Numbered from the stretch's first letter, positions 35,147-44,409 are shown. The stretch: 64,000 nucleotides of DNA from Cohnella silvisoli (GCF_021190915.1 NZ_JAIOAP010000002.1:372001-436000), one strand, 5' to 3'. The notes: generated by a model not told the origin, from the letters alone. Translations and numbers: made by a program.

Positions 35147-36322
35147 CTATTTAAGTAACTTCAGAAAACTTTTCCCGTGTGTCGCAAAATCAACGCCAAA
35201 GTTATCGGCGATTGTAGCGGCGAGATCCGCAAAGCTTACCCTATCCTCGATACCGCCAGCTCCGGTCAGACCGGGACTCCAAGCGAGCAAAGGCACATAC
35301 TCTCGAGTATGATCGGTGCCCGGGTGAATCGGGTCGTTGCCATGATCGGCGGTAATAATCAGCAGGTCCTCGTCACCCAATGCGTCCATCAGTTCGGGAA
35401 GCGACCGGTCGAATTCCTCCAACGCCCGGCCGTAACCTTCCGGATCGCGCCTATGGCCGTAAAGGGAATCGAAGTCGACCAGATTCGTAAACACGAGCCC
35501 ATGGAAACCAGACTGCATCTCCTTTAACGTAACCGCTAGGCCATCCGCATTGCTCTTCGTCGAAGTCGTCCGAGTGATCCCTTCCCCGCTGAAAATATCA
35601 TTGATCTTCCCGACGGCGACCACATCTAGACCCTTTGCCTTTAAGGCATTCAGCAAAGTCGGCTGCGGAGGCTTAACGGCATAGTCATGACGATTCGATG
35701 TACGTTTGAACGCGCCGGGCTGTCCAAGATAAGGCCGGGCGATCACTCTGCCCACGGAAAACTTCTCTTTCATCGTCAGCCTGCGCGCGATACGGCAAGC
35801 GTTATAGAGCTCCTCCAGCGGAATGACGTCCTCATGCGCGGCTAATTGAAATACGCTGTCCGCCGACGTGTAGACGATCCAAGCCCCGCTTTTCATCTGC
35901 TCCTCTCCGAGCTCGTCCAATATTTCCGTACCGGAAGCGGGCTTGTTGCCGATGACGGCTCTGCCCGTCTGTTCTTCGAACTCCCTCAGCAGCTCAGCGG
36001 GAAATCCGTCCGGGAAAGTCCGAAACGGCGTATCGATCCGCAAGCCCATCAGCTCCCAATGGCCTGTCATCGTGTCCTTCCCGACGGATACCTCAGCCAT
36101 TTTTCCATGATAGCCGACTGGTAAAGACTCCGGCTCCCAATCGGCGAGCGGCGCGATATTGCCGAGCCCCAACCGCCGTAAATTAGGTAAAGCAAGCCCT
36201 TGAACCTTCTGGGCGATATGTCCCAGCGTGTGCGAGCCCTTGTCGCCGTATTGTTCCGCATCCGGCAGTTCGCCGATGCCTACGCTATCTAACACGATAA
36301 CCGTTATCCGTTGATAAGCCAT
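35147..36322 (-). CDS. deoB: Phosphopentomutase
   Basis: Interconverts ribose or deoxyribose 1- and 5-phosphate, feeding nucleoside sugars into central metabolism. Alkaline phosphatase-like metal motifs are [22 protein letters not shown] with the phosphorylated Thr, and ITADHGNDP...[12 protein letters not shown] chose the ATG at 36322 (391 residues), 8 bases after GAAGGGA; an adjacent upstream ATG is equally readable. Called drm in B. subtilis. Between xerD and punA, same order as there. Confidence 0.95.
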   Translation of the reverse strand: MAYQRITVIVLDSVGIGELPDAEQYGDKGSHTLGHIAQKVQGLALPNLRRLGLGNIAPLADWEPESLPVGYHGKMAEVSVGKDTMTGHWELMGLRIDTPFRTFPDGFPAELLREFEEQTGRAVIGNKPASGTEILDELGEEQMKSGAWIVYTSADSVFQLAAHEDVIPLEELYNACRIARRLTMKEKFSVGRVIARPYLGQPGAFKRTSNRHDYAVKPPQPTLLNALKAKGLDVVAVGKINDIFSGEGITRTTSTKSNADGLAVTLKEMQSGFHGLVFTNLVDFDSLYGHRRDPEGYGRALEEFDRSLPELMDALGDEDLLIITADHGNDPIHPGTDHTREYVPLLAWSPGLTGAGGIEDRVSFADLAATIADNFGVDFATHGKSFLKLLK

Positions 36323-36342
36323 CATTATGGTCCCTTCTGTGA

Positions 36343-37239
36343 TCAAGTTTTGGCTCTAGGGTGACTGCGCTCGTACACCTCTTTGATCTTAAGCTTCGCA
36401 GAGGACTGATACATCTGAGTCGTAGAGGGATCCGCATGTCCTAGCATTTCCTGTACCGCGCGAATATCCGCCCCGTTGTCGAGCAGGTGCGTCGCGAAGG
36501 AATGACGCATCGTATGCGGGGTAATATCCAAACCTAACTTAAATGCGTATTTCTTCATCATTTTCCAGAACCCCTGACGGGTTAACCTCGTGCCCAGATG
36601 ATTCACGAACAGCGCTTCATCGGATTTGTCCTCGTTGATTAGCCGCGGACGGGCTTCCTCCAAGTACTTCGATACCCAAGCCGTTCCATGGGAGCCGACC
36701 GGAACCATTCGTTCCCGCCCCCCTGTTCCCAAGCATAGCAAAAATCCCATGTCCAGTCGAACGTGTCCGACATCGAGCGAGATAAGCTCCGTCACACGCA
36801 ATCCGGTTGCATACAGCAGCTCAAGCATGGCTCGATCCCTTAATCCCATATCGGTGCTTGTATCCGGGAGCTCGAGCAGTTTGTCCATATCGACCGAGGC
36901 GATCGAACGAGGAGATTTTTTGTCCGCCTTCGGCGATTCCAACTGCAGGGCAGGATTGTAGTCCAACGCTCTGCGAATCGTCAAAAATTTGCAAAAGGAA
37001 CGAATCGATACGATTCGGCGAGTGATCGTTGCCGCCCGCCGCCCTTCCTTACGCATCTCGTTCAAATAAGAAGTTAGATGATGAGCTCGAAGGTCGTTTG
37101 CTCCGCTTACTTGATTAGATTCCAAATACGTCACGAAGTCGGACAAGTCGCTGAAATAACTTTGCTCGGTGTTGCGCGTTACCCCGCGTTCTTCTACCAT
37201 ATAGGAAAGATAAGACCGCAGCCAGCTTCTGATTTCCAT
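36343..37239 (-). CDS. xerD: Tyrosine recombinase XerD with altered catalytic lysine
   Basis: Recombinase that with XerC resolves chromosome dimers at dif. An N-terminal SAM-like core-binding domain (1-85) is followed by a catalytic domain with Arg (TGLRVTE), [21 protein letters not shown] and the Tyr nucleophile in TTQMY. The hairpin normally reading GKGNKER reads GTGGRER, so the residue aligned with E. coli XerD Lys172 is Thr. The length of 298 is normal and nothing else looks damaged. The location between deoB and yqzK matches B. subtilis xerD (ripX). Confidence 0.93.
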   Translation of the reverse strand: MEIRSWLRSYLSYMVEERGVTRNTEQSYFSDLSDFVTYLESNQVSGANDLRAHHLTSYLNEMRKEGRRAATITRRIVSIRSFCKFLTIRRALDYNPALQLESPKADKKSPRSIASVDMDKLLELPDTSTDMGLRDRAMLELLYATGLRVTELISLDVGHVRLDMGFLLCLGTGGRERMVPVGSHGTAWVSKYLEEARPRLINEDKSDEALFVNHLGTRLTRQGFWKMMKKYAFKLGLDITPHTMRHSFATHLLDNGADIRAVQEMLGHADPSTTQMYQSSAKLKIKEVYERSHPRAKT

Positions 37240-37367
37240 TGCATACCTTCCTTATTAACGCGGCTTCTGATAATTCTCGGACATGTTCTGTATTCCACAC
37301 GAAAGTCGAAATATCCTTCCCGATTCCACTGCCTCAAGCTTACCTTCGTCCGACTGTATCCCTCTCT

Positions 37368-37601
37368 TCATTCCCCCAGCCAATAAAACAACCGCAGCCG
37401 GTCGCCGGGTGACCCGGCAGGGTCGTTGCCTTCTCCGGCATGGAATACTTTAGACGCACGCCCCTCCGGCACTTTATAGGGATCTACCGGTCGCAGCCAG
37501 CTATGAAACCATCCGAACACCCCATGCACGAGCACCGTCAACGCAAGAAACAGGAGCGTGAATTGCAGACGCTCCCACCATTTGTCCAAAGGCTGTTTCA
37601 T
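37368..37601 (-). CDS. yqzK: YqzK-like DUF4227 membrane protein
   Basis: 77 residues with one helix (about 13-32, FTLLFLALTVLVHGVFGW) and a polar C-terminal half with the YKVPEGRASKVF segment. Its size, topology and location upstream of xerD match B. subtilis yqzK (DUF4227). Function unknown. The ATG follows GGGGAGAACAAGG. About 128 bases separate it from xerD. Confidence 0.8.
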   Translation of the reverse strand: MKQPLDKWWERLQFTLLFLALTVLVHGVFGWFHSWLRPVDPYKVPEGRASKVFHAGEGNDPAGSPGDRLRLFYWLGE

Positions 37602-37658
37602 CCTTGTTCTCCCCTTCTTGTCCGGCCTGTTCTACACCGTATGAGAAAGGAAGCCAAA

Positions 37659-38789
37659 TCATTCTAAATCCAATCCCCATAAGCTTTCCAGAGGTGAATA
37701 CGGCAATCCGACGGCTGCTGCCACCTGCGGGTGCGTGATGGCTCCCCGATAAGCATTGACGCCGAGCGCAAGCATGGAGTTGGTATTTACCGTGTTATGA
37801 AAACCTTTGGACGCCAGTTGCAAAATATAATCGATTGTCACGTTCGTTAGCGCCAGCGTCGAAGTCCTCGGAACCGCACCAGGCATATTGGCAACCGCGT
37901 AATGAATGACCCCGTATTTCTCGTAGATCGGATTCTCATGAGTAGTGGCGCGATCAATGGTAGCGATCGATCCGCCCTGATCGACGGCGACGTCCACGAT
38001 GACGGCTCCCTTCTTCATCGTCTTAACCATTTCTTCCGTCACAAGGCGCGGAGCGCGGGCACCCGGGACGAGAACGGCGCCGATCAGCAGGTCGGCTTTG
38101 CGCACCGCATTCGCGATATTATGCGGGTTGCTCATCAGCGTGCGAAGTCGCCCTTGAAATACATCGTCCAAATAACGCATGCGGTCGCCGCTTTTCTCGA
38201 GGACGACGACCTCTGCCCCAAGTCCAAGAGCCATTTTCGCCGCGTTCGTCCCCACGATGCCCCCGCCAATAATGATGACCTCCGCAGGCGGAACGCCGGG
38301 CACGCCTCCAAGCAGCACGCCTCTGCCTCCTTGAAAAGCCTCCAAATATTTGGCTCCCTCCTGGACCGACATCCGTCCTGCCACTTCGCTCATGGGCGTA
38401 AGCAGCGGCAAGCTGCCGTTAGGCGCTTGAATCGTCTCGTATGCGATTGCCGTAACCTGCTTATCCATCAGAGCTTGCGCGAGCTCAGGCGCCGCGGCTA
38501 GATGCAAATACGTAAACAAAATTTGCCCGTTACGAAAATGAACGAATTCCACCTGCAGCGGCTCCTTCACCTTAACGATCATATCAGCGGTCGCCCACAC
38601 CTCGGCTGCATCTGCTACTAACCGCGCGCCAGCCGCTGAATACTCATCATCGGCGAATCCGCTGCCTTCGCCTGCACCATGCTGGACAACAACCTCTTGG
38701 CCTTGTTTGACGATCATACCGCAGCCAGCAGGCGTTAGGGCAACGCGGTATTCTTGTTTTTTGATTTCCTTAGGCAATCCTACGATCAT
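37659..38789 (-). CDS. ald: Alanine dehydrogenase
   Basis: NAD-dependent oxidative deamination of L-alanine to pyruvate and ammonia, used for growth on alanine and in sporulation. Key residues are in the expected places: Arg15, Lys75 (VKVKEPL), His96 (TYLHLAA), the [18 protein letters not shown] nucleotide fold and the DVAVDQGG segment. 376 residues, hexameric family. ATG after GGGAGGAATTTATT. Monocistronic. Confidence 0.96.
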   Translation of the reverse strand: MIVGLPKEIKKQEYRVALTPAGCGMIVKQGQEVVVQHGAGEGSGFADDEYSAAGARLVADAAEVWATADMIVKVKEPLQVEFVHFRNGQILFTYLHLAAAPELAQALMDKQVTAIAYETIQAPNGSLPLLTPMSEVAGRMSVQEGAKYLEAFQGGRGVLLGGVPGVPPAEVIIIGGGIVGTNAAKMALGLGAEVVVLEKSGDRMRYLDDVFQGRLRTLMSNPHNIANAVRKADLLIGAVLVPGARAPRLVTEEMVKTMKKGAVIVDVAVDQGGSIATIDRATTHENPIYEKYGVIHYAVANMPGAVPRTSTLALTNVTIDYILQLASKGFHNTVNTNSMLALGVNAYRGAITHPQVAAAVGLPYSPLESLWGLDLE

Positions 38790-38946
38790 AATAAATTCCT
38801 CCCGCCGCTTTCCGGCTCATCTATCGTCATTACAGTATCCCTAGCAAACAAAAATATGTGTCTCAAGATCCACACATGCACCTAATACCCGATTTCTCCA
38901 TATTTTACAACAGAATACGGCCAAGACCCGCCCAGGAGGACACTTC

Positions 38947-40095
38947 ATGAAAGCTTTGGCTAGACAGCTGTGCGACTCGGCTAAACGCAAGCCCTCCTTG
39001 CGCACGGAACGAAGGAACATCGTGCTTCATCGCAAAGAAGATTATCGCCGCTGTCTGAAGCAACTGTCCATTGCCGGAATCAAACCGGTAAAAGTCGTCG
39101 ATTCGCTGAATTTCATTTGTTATCATGCCGATCGAGCCAGCAATTGGAAACAGCTGCACGGCCATCCGCGCGTTGCTTACGTCGAGAAGGATCTTAAGGT
39201 GAAATCCCACGTTATCGGGCATTCCGCAGTCAAAACCGCGGTCAATAAAGCCCGGATCCCCTGGAATGTAAGCCGGGTGCGCGCTCCTGAAGCTTGGAAA
39301 ACAGCAAATTTCGGAAGCGGCATTAAGGTGGCTATCGTCGATACGGGCATCGCCCGCCATCCGGATTTAAGGATTGCCGGAGGCGTCAATACGCTGGACG
39401 GCAAATCCTTCGCGGATGACAATGGCCACGGCACCCATGTCGCGGGTATTACAGCCGCAACGGGAAGTCGAAGAATTTACGGGGTCGCCCCGAAAGTCAA
39501 GCTATATGCCGTCAAAGTGCTCGATGCGACAGGCACCGGCTTTATCTCCGATATCGTCGAAGGGATCGATTGGTGTTTGGCGCGCGGTATCAAGATCATG
39601 AATATGAGCTTTGGCCTAAGCGGTGACAGCCAATTGTTAAGGGATGCCGTCCGCAAGGCAAGAAGCCAAGGCGCCGTAATGATCGCCTCGGCAGGCAACA
39701 GCGGCACAATGTTGAAACGGATCGATGCGCCTGCGCGTTATCCAGAGACGATCGCGGTCGCTGCTACGACCCGAGGCAATCGCGTCGCCTACTTCTCCAG
39801 CCGTGGCCGCGGCGTCGACATCGCTGCGCCTGGAGTCCATATTTTATCCACATGGCTTGGAGGAACTTACCGCAGTGAGTCCGGGACATCGATGTCTTCG
39901 CCCCATGTAACCGGCGCTGCCGCGCTCCTGCGCCGAATCAATCCAAGACTAAGCGCTTCGGAAGTGAGCCAGAGGCTCAAGAAAGCAGCCCTAAAAATTA
40001 CCGGCGGCAGTAACGCTGTTGGCAGAGGATTGCTGCAAATTGCCCCGGCTGCTCGGCTGCTAAGCGGTAAAGCTCGCGTCAAACATCGACATTAA
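38947..40095 (+). CDS. Subtilisin-like serine protease (S8)
   Basis: Catalytic triad Asp132 (IVDTGI), His161 (NGHGTHVAG) and Ser315 (SGTSMSSPH), with oxyanion Asn251 (SAGNSG). Residues 1-90 look like an inhibitor-I9 propeptide (VVDSLNFICYHAD, HPRVAYVEKD). There is no hydrophobic signal peptide: the start is MKALARQLCDSAKRK, so secretion by the usual route is doubtful. The C-terminus is basic (LLSGKARVKHRH). The ATG follows CAGGAGGA. It is a single gene on the plus strand between ald and a response regulator. Target unknown. Confidence 0.92.
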   Translation: MKALARQLCDSAKRKPSLRTERRNIVLHRKEDYRRCLKQLSIAGIKPVKVVDSLNFICYHADRASNWKQLHGHPRVAYVEKDLKVKSHVIGHSAVKTAVNKARIPWNVSRVRAPEAWKTANFGSGIKVAIVDTGIARHPDLRIAGGVNTLDGKSFADDNGHGTHVAGITAATGSRRIYGVAPKVKLYAVKVLDATGTGFISDIVEGIDWCLARGIKIMNMSFGLSGDSQLLRDAVRKARSQGAVMIASAGNSGTMLKRIDAPARYPETIAVAATTRGNRVAYFSSRGRGVDIAAPGVHILSTWLGGTYRSESGTSMSSPHVTGAAALLRRINPRLSASEVSQRLKKAALKITGGSNAVGRGLLQIAPAARLLSGKARVKHRH

Positions 40096-40326
40096 GCTTT
40101 ATCAAGTTGCCTTTTTTATTGTTTTCCAACCTTATTTTGGCTTATGATCAAATCATTGATTATCCAATAGGGGAGCCAAGCAGTCGCATATTCATTTGAA
40201 CAATTCTATTCTTGTCATAGTCGATCACTTAGCGCTGCTTGGGGAAAACAAGCCGAGGGAACGCTCACAATATCGATTACATATGCCGATGGAGAATTAT
40301 AAAGTTATGGTTGGAGGGAAAACCGG

Positions 40327-41439
40327 ATGCGAGCGATTTTAGTGGATGATGAAGGATTGGCATTACGAGATTTAGAGAGACAACTGACCAAGATCGGCGG
40401 CATGGAAATTGTCGGTACCTTCTCGTGGGCCCGCGAGGCACTCGAGCAAATTACGAGATTAAAGCCCGATGTTGTGTTCCTAGATATCGACATGCCGGAA
40501 ATATCGGGTTTGGAAGCTGCCGAACAGCTGCAAATCATAGATGCGACCATAGATATCGTATTCGTGACCGCATATGAGGAATATGCCATAAAAGCATTCG
40601 ATCACGCAGCGTTGGATTATGTGTTAAAACCTATTCATTCAGAGCGATTGAGCCGCACGGTCCGAAGATTACAGCAGCATAAGCCTCACCTTGCCAAACA
40701 AACGATAAAACCCGTAATCGCAACTGTCCGTTGCTTCAGTAGATTACAAATTGAATATGGCAAATCCGAGCCATTCTCTTGGAGAACGGTCCGTTCGCAA
40801 GAATTGTTCGCCTACATGGTGTACAAGAGAAATCAACCGGTGCGCAAAGACATTTTGCTTGAGCTGTTCTGGCCGGATACGGATTACAAAAAAGCGTTCA
40901 CGCAGCTGTACACGACGATCTATCAAATCCGTAAATCTCTCGAAATGGCCGAATTGAACATCCGGTTGACCAATAGCGGAACCGATTATTACCTCGACTT
41001 GGGCAACAATCATTATGACATTAACGATTGGGAAGAATCCAGACGCGAGTTGCCCGAATTAAAGCCGGAAACCGCACATCTTCATCTCCAATGGCTTGAA
41101 GCTTATACGGGCGATTACTTGTCTGAGCACGATTACATATGGGCTGAGAACGAAAGACAGCGGCTGCGCGACATATGGTATAACCATGCTCTGGCTGTCA
41201 GCCTAGTATGGAAGGAAGCCGGCTACCGCAAGGAAGCTCTTCAAGTGTACGACCTTATGGAGCGAAAACTCCCTTTCCTGGAAGAGATTTATTTTCTGGT
41301 CATGCAATGTCATGCCGAGGCTGGCAATCTATTTCTAGTGAACAAGAAGTACGAACAACTATGCATGATGCTCCAAGAAGAATTCGGTATCCCGCCTTCT
41401 CTTCCCGTCCAGCAATGGATTGCGGATTTAAACAAATAA
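40327..41439 (+). CDS. Response regulator with SARP/BTAD-type output
   Basis: N-terminal receiver with the acidic pair LVDDEG, phosphoacceptor Asp53 (VFLDIDMPE) and Lys of YVLKPIHSE. From about residue 140 there is an OmpR-like winged helix of the SARP type (RSQELFAYMVYKRNQPVRKDILLELFWPDTD...YQIRKSL), followed by a helical BTAD domain (LEAYTGDYLSEHDYIWAENERQRL to the end). No histidine kinase is adjacent, so its partner is elsewhere. ATG after GGAGGG. Regulated genes unknown. Confidence 0.9.
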   Translation: MRAILVDDEGLALRDLERQLTKIGGMEIVGTFSWAREALEQITRLKPDVVFLDIDMPEISGLEAAEQLQIIDATIDIVFVTAYEEYAIKAFDHAALDYVLKPIHSERLSRTVRRLQQHKPHLAKQTIKPVIATVRCFSRLQIEYGKSEPFSWRTVRSQELFAYMVYKRNQPVRKDILLELFWPDTDYKKAFTQLYTTIYQIRKSLEMAELNIRLTNSGTDYYLDLGNNHYDINDWEESRRELPELKPETAHLHLQWLEAYTGDYLSEHDYIWAENERQRLRDIWYNHALAVSLVWKEAGYRKEALQVYDLMERKLPFLEEIYFLVMQCHAEAGNLFLVNKKYEQLCMMLQEEFGIPPSLPVQQWIADLNK

Positions 41440-41440
41440 G

Positions 41441-41494
41441 AGGCTGTCCCCCGGTCGATTTCGACCTTACGGGGCAGCCCCTTTATTTTTATCC
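41441..41494. terminator. Terminator between the response regulator and gpx
   Basis: GGCTGTCCCC and GGGGCAGCC pair with one G-U, around an inner GGTCGA/TCGACC stem, followed by TTTATTTTTAT on the plus strand. The genes on both sides converge here. Confidence 0.85.
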
Positions 41495-41511
41495 AACCCG
41501 AATCATCACCG

Positions 41512-41976
41512 TTAAACTAGCAACTGTTCAATGTCCGGTCCGATTTCGAGCGGCGTAATCGATGAATCGTATTGCTTGACGACTTGCCCCTTGCGATCTA
41601 CGAGAAATTTCGTGAAATTCCACTTGATCTCCCCGCCCGTCTGCTCCGTCAAATATTGAAATATTGGGTCCGCGTCAGGACCTTTAACGTCAACTTTCTC
41701 GAACAGCGGGAAAGTTACGCCGAAATTCAAGCTGCAGAACGCTTCAACTTCCGTTGCGGTACCCGGCTCCTGCCCCCCGAACTGGTTGCAAGGAAATCCG
41801 AGCACGACAAGCCCCTTATCCCCATAAGTCTCGTGCAGTTTCTGGAGATCCGTATATTGCGGCGTAAACCCGCATTCGCTAGCCGTGTTAACGAAGAGCA
41901 GCACCTTATCTTTATACACACTCAAATCCACGGCTTCACCGTTTGGCTTATGGGTCGAGAACTCATAGATTGACAT
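41512..41976 (-). CDS. Glutathione peroxidase-family thiol peroxidase
   Basis: Cysteine GPx-type enzyme, expected to reduce organic hydroperoxides with thioredoxin. Peroxidatic Cys35 (NTASECGFT), Cys63 in FPCNQFGGQEPG with Gln65, likely resolving Cys81 and the WNFTKFLVD motif are all present. It is 154 residues. About 30 bases after the OhrR-type gene in the same direction, so probably in its operon. A paralogue lies on the other side of that regulator. Confidence 0.93.
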   Translation of the reverse strand: MSIYEFSTHKPNGEAVDLSVYKDKVLLFVNTASECGFTPQYTDLQKLHETYGDKGLVVLGFPCNQFGGQEPGTATEVEAFCSLNFGVTFPLFEKVDVKGPDADPIFQYLTEQTGGEIKWNFTKFLVDRKGQVVKQYDSSITPLEIGPDIEQLLV

Positions 41977-42006
41977 TGTATTTTCCTCCTAATAGTCCTG
42001 ATAGTT

Positions 42007-42459
42007 CTAATTGTTATCGCCTTGAATGTGTTGAACCTTCTCTAACATATCCGTTATTTGTTTGCGAAAGGCTTCCGCTTCCTCTGGAGATAAGCCTGCT
42101 TGGCAAAATAACCTTTCAGGGATGTCGATGGCCTTATCTTTTAAACGTATGCCCTGTTCGGTCAATTGAATGATTACGCTGCGTTCATCCTGCTTATCCC
42201 TTGAGCGGGTAAGAAGCCCCATTGCCTCAAGCTTCTTTAACAAGGGAGTTAACGTTCCGGAATCTAAATAAAGCCTGTGGCCCAACTGCTTCACCGTAAC
42301 TTGGTCCTGTTCCCACAGAGCGAGCATCGTCACGTATTGCGTGTAAGTAAGGCCAAGCTCCTTCAAGAGAGGATGGTAAAGCTTCGTAATTTCCCTGGCG
42401 CACGCGTAAACCGCAAAGCACAGCTGATTGTCCAGCTTTAATACCGAGTCGGTATTCAT
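42007..42459 (-). CDS. OhrR-like MarR-family peroxide sensor
   Basis: One-cysteine-type organic hydroperoxide repressor: Cys14 in KLDNQLCFAVYACARE aligns with the sensing Cys15 of B. subtilis OhrR. The winged helix LYLDSGTLTPLLKKLEAMGL and wing DERSVIIQLTEQG are also near-identical in pattern. I chose the ATG at 42459 after AAGGAGG, giving 150 residues; a longer in-frame start lacks a site. The two neighbours are GPx-type peroxidases instead of ohrA, and both promoters carry OhrR-like palindromes. Confidence 0.92.
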   Translation of the reverse strand: MNTDSVLKLDNQLCFAVYACAREITKLYHPLLKELGLTYTQYVTMLALWEQDQVTVKQLGHRLYLDSGTLTPLLKKLEAMGLLTRSRDKQDERSVIIQLTEQGIRLKDKAIDIPERLFCQAGLSPEEAEAFRKQITDMLEKVQHIQGDNN

Positions 42460-42493
42460 TCGCGCCTCCTTAGTCTCGTTCCATCGGCGAGGA

Positions 42494-42514
42494 ATTAATT
42501 GCATGCAATTTAAT
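42494..42514. promoter_or_regulatory. OhrR-type operator 1, at the ohrR-like gene start site
   Basis: ATTAATTGCATGCAATTTAAT is a near-perfect palindrome centred on TTGCATGCAA, similar to the AT-rich TTGTA/TACAA operators of B. subtilis OhrR. It begins just after the -10 of the regulator's promoter, so it would allow autorepression. Confidence 0.7.
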
Positions 42515-42521
42515 CGCCTTA

Positions 42522-42550
42522 ACTATACCATCTGATAATCGTGCTGTCAA
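42522..42550 (-). promoter_or_regulatory. Sigma-A promoter of the OhrR-like gene
   Basis: On the minus strand TTGACA, 17 bases, TATAGT: a full -35 match and a five-of-six -10. Operator 1 overlaps the predicted transcription start. Confidence 0.8.
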
Positions 42551-42554
42551 AGCC

Positions 42555-42583
42555 TTGACTTCGACAAATTGGTTGTATACAAT
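42555..42583 (+). promoter_or_regulatory. Sigma-A promoter of the divergent gpx gene
   Basis: TTGACT, 17 bases, TACAAT on the plus strand, each hexamer five of six. The -10 lies inside operator 2. Confidence 0.82.
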
Positions 42584-42590
42584 TTAATTT
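42565..42590. promoter_or_regulatory. OhrR-type operator 2, over the gpx -10
   Basis: A palindrome centred on TTGTATACAA, with flanks AAATTGG and TTTAATTT, closely resembles the B. subtilis OhrR half-sites (TACAATT/AATTGTA). It covers the -10 of the plus-strand peroxidase promoter. Confidence 0.75.
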
Positions 42591-42647
42591 ATAGCGAGGA
42601 TTCCATTGAACAGTTTTTATCATCTATTTGCATGGGAGGCGTTAACG

Positions 42648-43133
42648 ATGTCTTTATACGACATTCAAGTAAAATCTATACGCGGCGAATCGAAGGACCT
42701 TTCCGACTACCGCGGTAAAGTCATGCTTATCGTAAATACGGCCAGCAAATGCGGCTTCACTCCCCAATACAAAGGCTTGCAGCGGTTACATGAAACGTAT
42801 GGCGGTCAAGGCTTGGCCGTACTCGGATTCCCCAGCAACCAGTTCGCCAATCAGGAACCCGACGACGAGGCTACGATAGCCCAGCAATGCGAACTCAATC
42901 ATGGCGTAACATTCCCTCTTCATGCGAAGATCGACGTGAAGGGCAGAGGTATTCATCCTTTGTATAAACACCTTACCAAGGAAGCGCCAGGATTTCTCGG
43001 ATTGAAAAGCATCAAATGGAATTTCACGAAGTTTCTCATCGATCAGAACGGACGGGTAGTTAAGCGCTTCTCTCCGACAGATACGCCCGACAAAATCGAG
43101 AGCCAAATCCAGAAGCTGCTGAATCGGAAATAA
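42648..43133 (+). CDS. Second glutathione peroxidase-family thiol peroxidase
   Basis: 161-residue paralogue of the gene at 41512. It keeps peroxidatic Cys35 (NTASKCGFT), Gln65, likely resolving Cys81 (QQCELNHGV) and WNFTKFLID. It differs by Ser63 in FPSNQF, where the paralogue has Cys, and by an extra loop FLGLKSI before the Trp motif. I chose the ATG at 42648, 8 bases after GGGAGG; a longer frame upstream has no site. Divergent from the OhrR-like gene and preceded by an operator-covered promoter. Confidence 0.93.
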   Translation: MSLYDIQVKSIRGESKDLSDYRGKVMLIVNTASKCGFTPQYKGLQRLHETYGGQGLAVLGFPSNQFANQEPDDEATIAQQCELNHGVTFPLHAKIDVKGRGIHPLYKHLTKEAPGFLGLKSIKWNFTKFLIDQNGRVVKRFSPTDTPDKIESQIQKLLNRK

Positions 43134-43157
43134 ATGGATGAACAACGAATATGCCAA

Positions 43158-43197
43158 ATAGAGGCTACCCCGTAGATTACCTGGGGATAGCCTCTAT
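43158..43197. terminator. Bidirectional terminator between gpx and fur
   Basis: ATAGAGGCTACCCC and GGGGATAGCCTCTAT pair with one bulged base around an 11-base loop. The genes on both sides converge here. Confidence 0.82.
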
Positions 43198-43211
43198 CTC
43201 ATTCGTATATT

Positions 43212-43676
43212 TTATTCGTTGTCCGATTCTGGCGGTTTCTCCGGTTGGCATTTCGCGCATATCCCTTGGAAGTCTAGGCGATGGTCAAGTACCGTGAATC
43301 GGTATTCCAGCTCTAGTCTTTCCTCTAACGGTACAAGCCAATCCTCCATGATCTCCGACATGGAACCGCATTTCACGCAAATGAGATGATGATGGTGGTG
43401 TTTGTTGTTGTCCGTACGCAGATCGTAACGGGCAACGCCATCTCCGAAGTTCATTTTCTCGACGACGTGCATCTCGCTTAGCAACTCAAGCGTCCGGTAC
43501 ACGGTCGCTAGACCGATTTCGGGAGCCTTGTCCCTGACAAGCATGAACACGTCTTCCGCGCTAAGATGATCTTCTTCGTTCTCGAGGAGCACCCGAACCG
43601 TAGCTTCCCTTTGCGGGGTCAGTTTGTAGCCCTGAGATTGCAATTGCTGTTTGATTTTTTCAATGCGGGCTTCCAT
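43212..43676 (-). CDS. fur: Ferric uptake regulator family protein
   Basis: Metal-sensing repressor with an N-terminal winged helix (KLTPQREATVRVLL, LATVYRTLELL) and a C-terminal dimer domain with a His-rich NKHHHHHLICVKCG segment and a second CAKC pair, the structural zinc site. I chose the ATG at 43676 (154 residues) after GGAGGGGG. It could be Fur, Zur or PerR by fold, but its location next to yqzK/spoIIM and its C-terminal CxxC pairs match B. subtilis fur. Confidence 0.88.
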   Translation of the reverse strand: MEARIEKIKQQLQSQGYKLTPQREATVRVLLENEEDHLSAEDVFMLVRDKAPEIGLATVYRTLELLSEMHVVEKMNFGDGVARYDLRTDNNKHHHHHLICVKCGSMSEIMEDWLVPLEERLELEYRFTVLDHRLDFQGICAKCQPEKPPESDNE

Positions 43677-43711
43677 AGTTTCCCCCTCCGGTCGCTGGTG
43701 CACTTCCCTTC

Positions 43712-43741
43712 ATTATAGGATGAGCTTATTCGATAAGTCAA
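43712..43741 (-). promoter_or_regulatory. Sigma-A promoter of fur
   Basis: On the minus strand TTGACT, 18 bases, TATAAT: five of six and six of six. About 36 bases before the fur start codon, in the gap between spoIIM and fur. Confidence 0.8.
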
Positions 43742-43749
43742 ACCTTGTA

Positions 43750-44409
43750 TCAGAATTTAGAAGATAGAGAAGAAATTTCTGCGGACGCGACAGACGGTGT
43801 TATTCGCTCTAACAATAGCGGAGACAGGTACGCTTCATATAAGGAAGCTAAGCATAACATGACTAGCATAACCAGCGTTACGGCCGTGTGGGCCAGAAAT
43901 GGCGGCAACAGCTGTCCTTTGCGCCTGAACAATCGCTCTCTCACGACAAAATAAGCGAACCTTGCGGCCGACACGCTCGCGATCATGAGCGCAGGTATGA
44001 CGAGCGCATTCTGGGGCGCCGTCGCGACTAGGAAGAAGAATACACCCTTCCAGGCAAGCTGTTGGGCCAGCAATGCGACTGCGAAGCCAATTAACACACC
44101 CTTCAGGAAATCGAGCGCAAGCACGAACGGCAGCCCGATGACGGACAAACCTAACAACCAAATCAGAAACAACCACTTCCCGTAAAACCAGAAGCTATCC
44201 CAGAATGTCGCCGCATGAGAAAAATTTTGTGAGTCTTTAACGGTAGTCATGTAGACCCCGATTTCATCCGCCAGCTCCTGCTGCTGCTCTAAAGTCAGAG
44301 CGTTCACGAGCAACGCCCCGAATATCGCTCCGACGATAATGAGAACACCCATGAAGACGTACAAATTCAGATTATCGCGAGCCGACAAATTCCATAACCG
44401 AAAGTTCAC
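43750..44409 (-). CDS. spoIIM: Stage II sporulation protein M
   Basis: Mother-cell membrane protein of the SpoIID-SpoIIM-SpoIIP engulfment machine. It has about five transmembrane helices, the conserved MGVLIIVGAIFGALLVNAL segment, and the GFAVALLAQQLAWKGVFFFLVATAPQN core. I chose the GTG at 44409, 8 bases after AAGGAGG; this gives 219 residues, near the B. subtilis length. A sigma-E-like promoter lies upstream. Confidence 0.93.
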   Translation of the reverse strand: MNFRLWNLSARDNLNLYVFMGVLIIVGAIFGALLVNALTLEQQQELADEIGVYMTTVKDSQNFSHAATFWDSFWFYGKWLFLIWLLGLSVIGLPFVLALDFLKGVLIGFAVALLAQQLAWKGVFFFLVATAPQNALVIPALMIASVSAARFAYFVVRERLFRRKGQLLPPFLAHTAVTLVMLVMLCLASLYEAYLSPLLLERITPSVASAEISSLSSKF

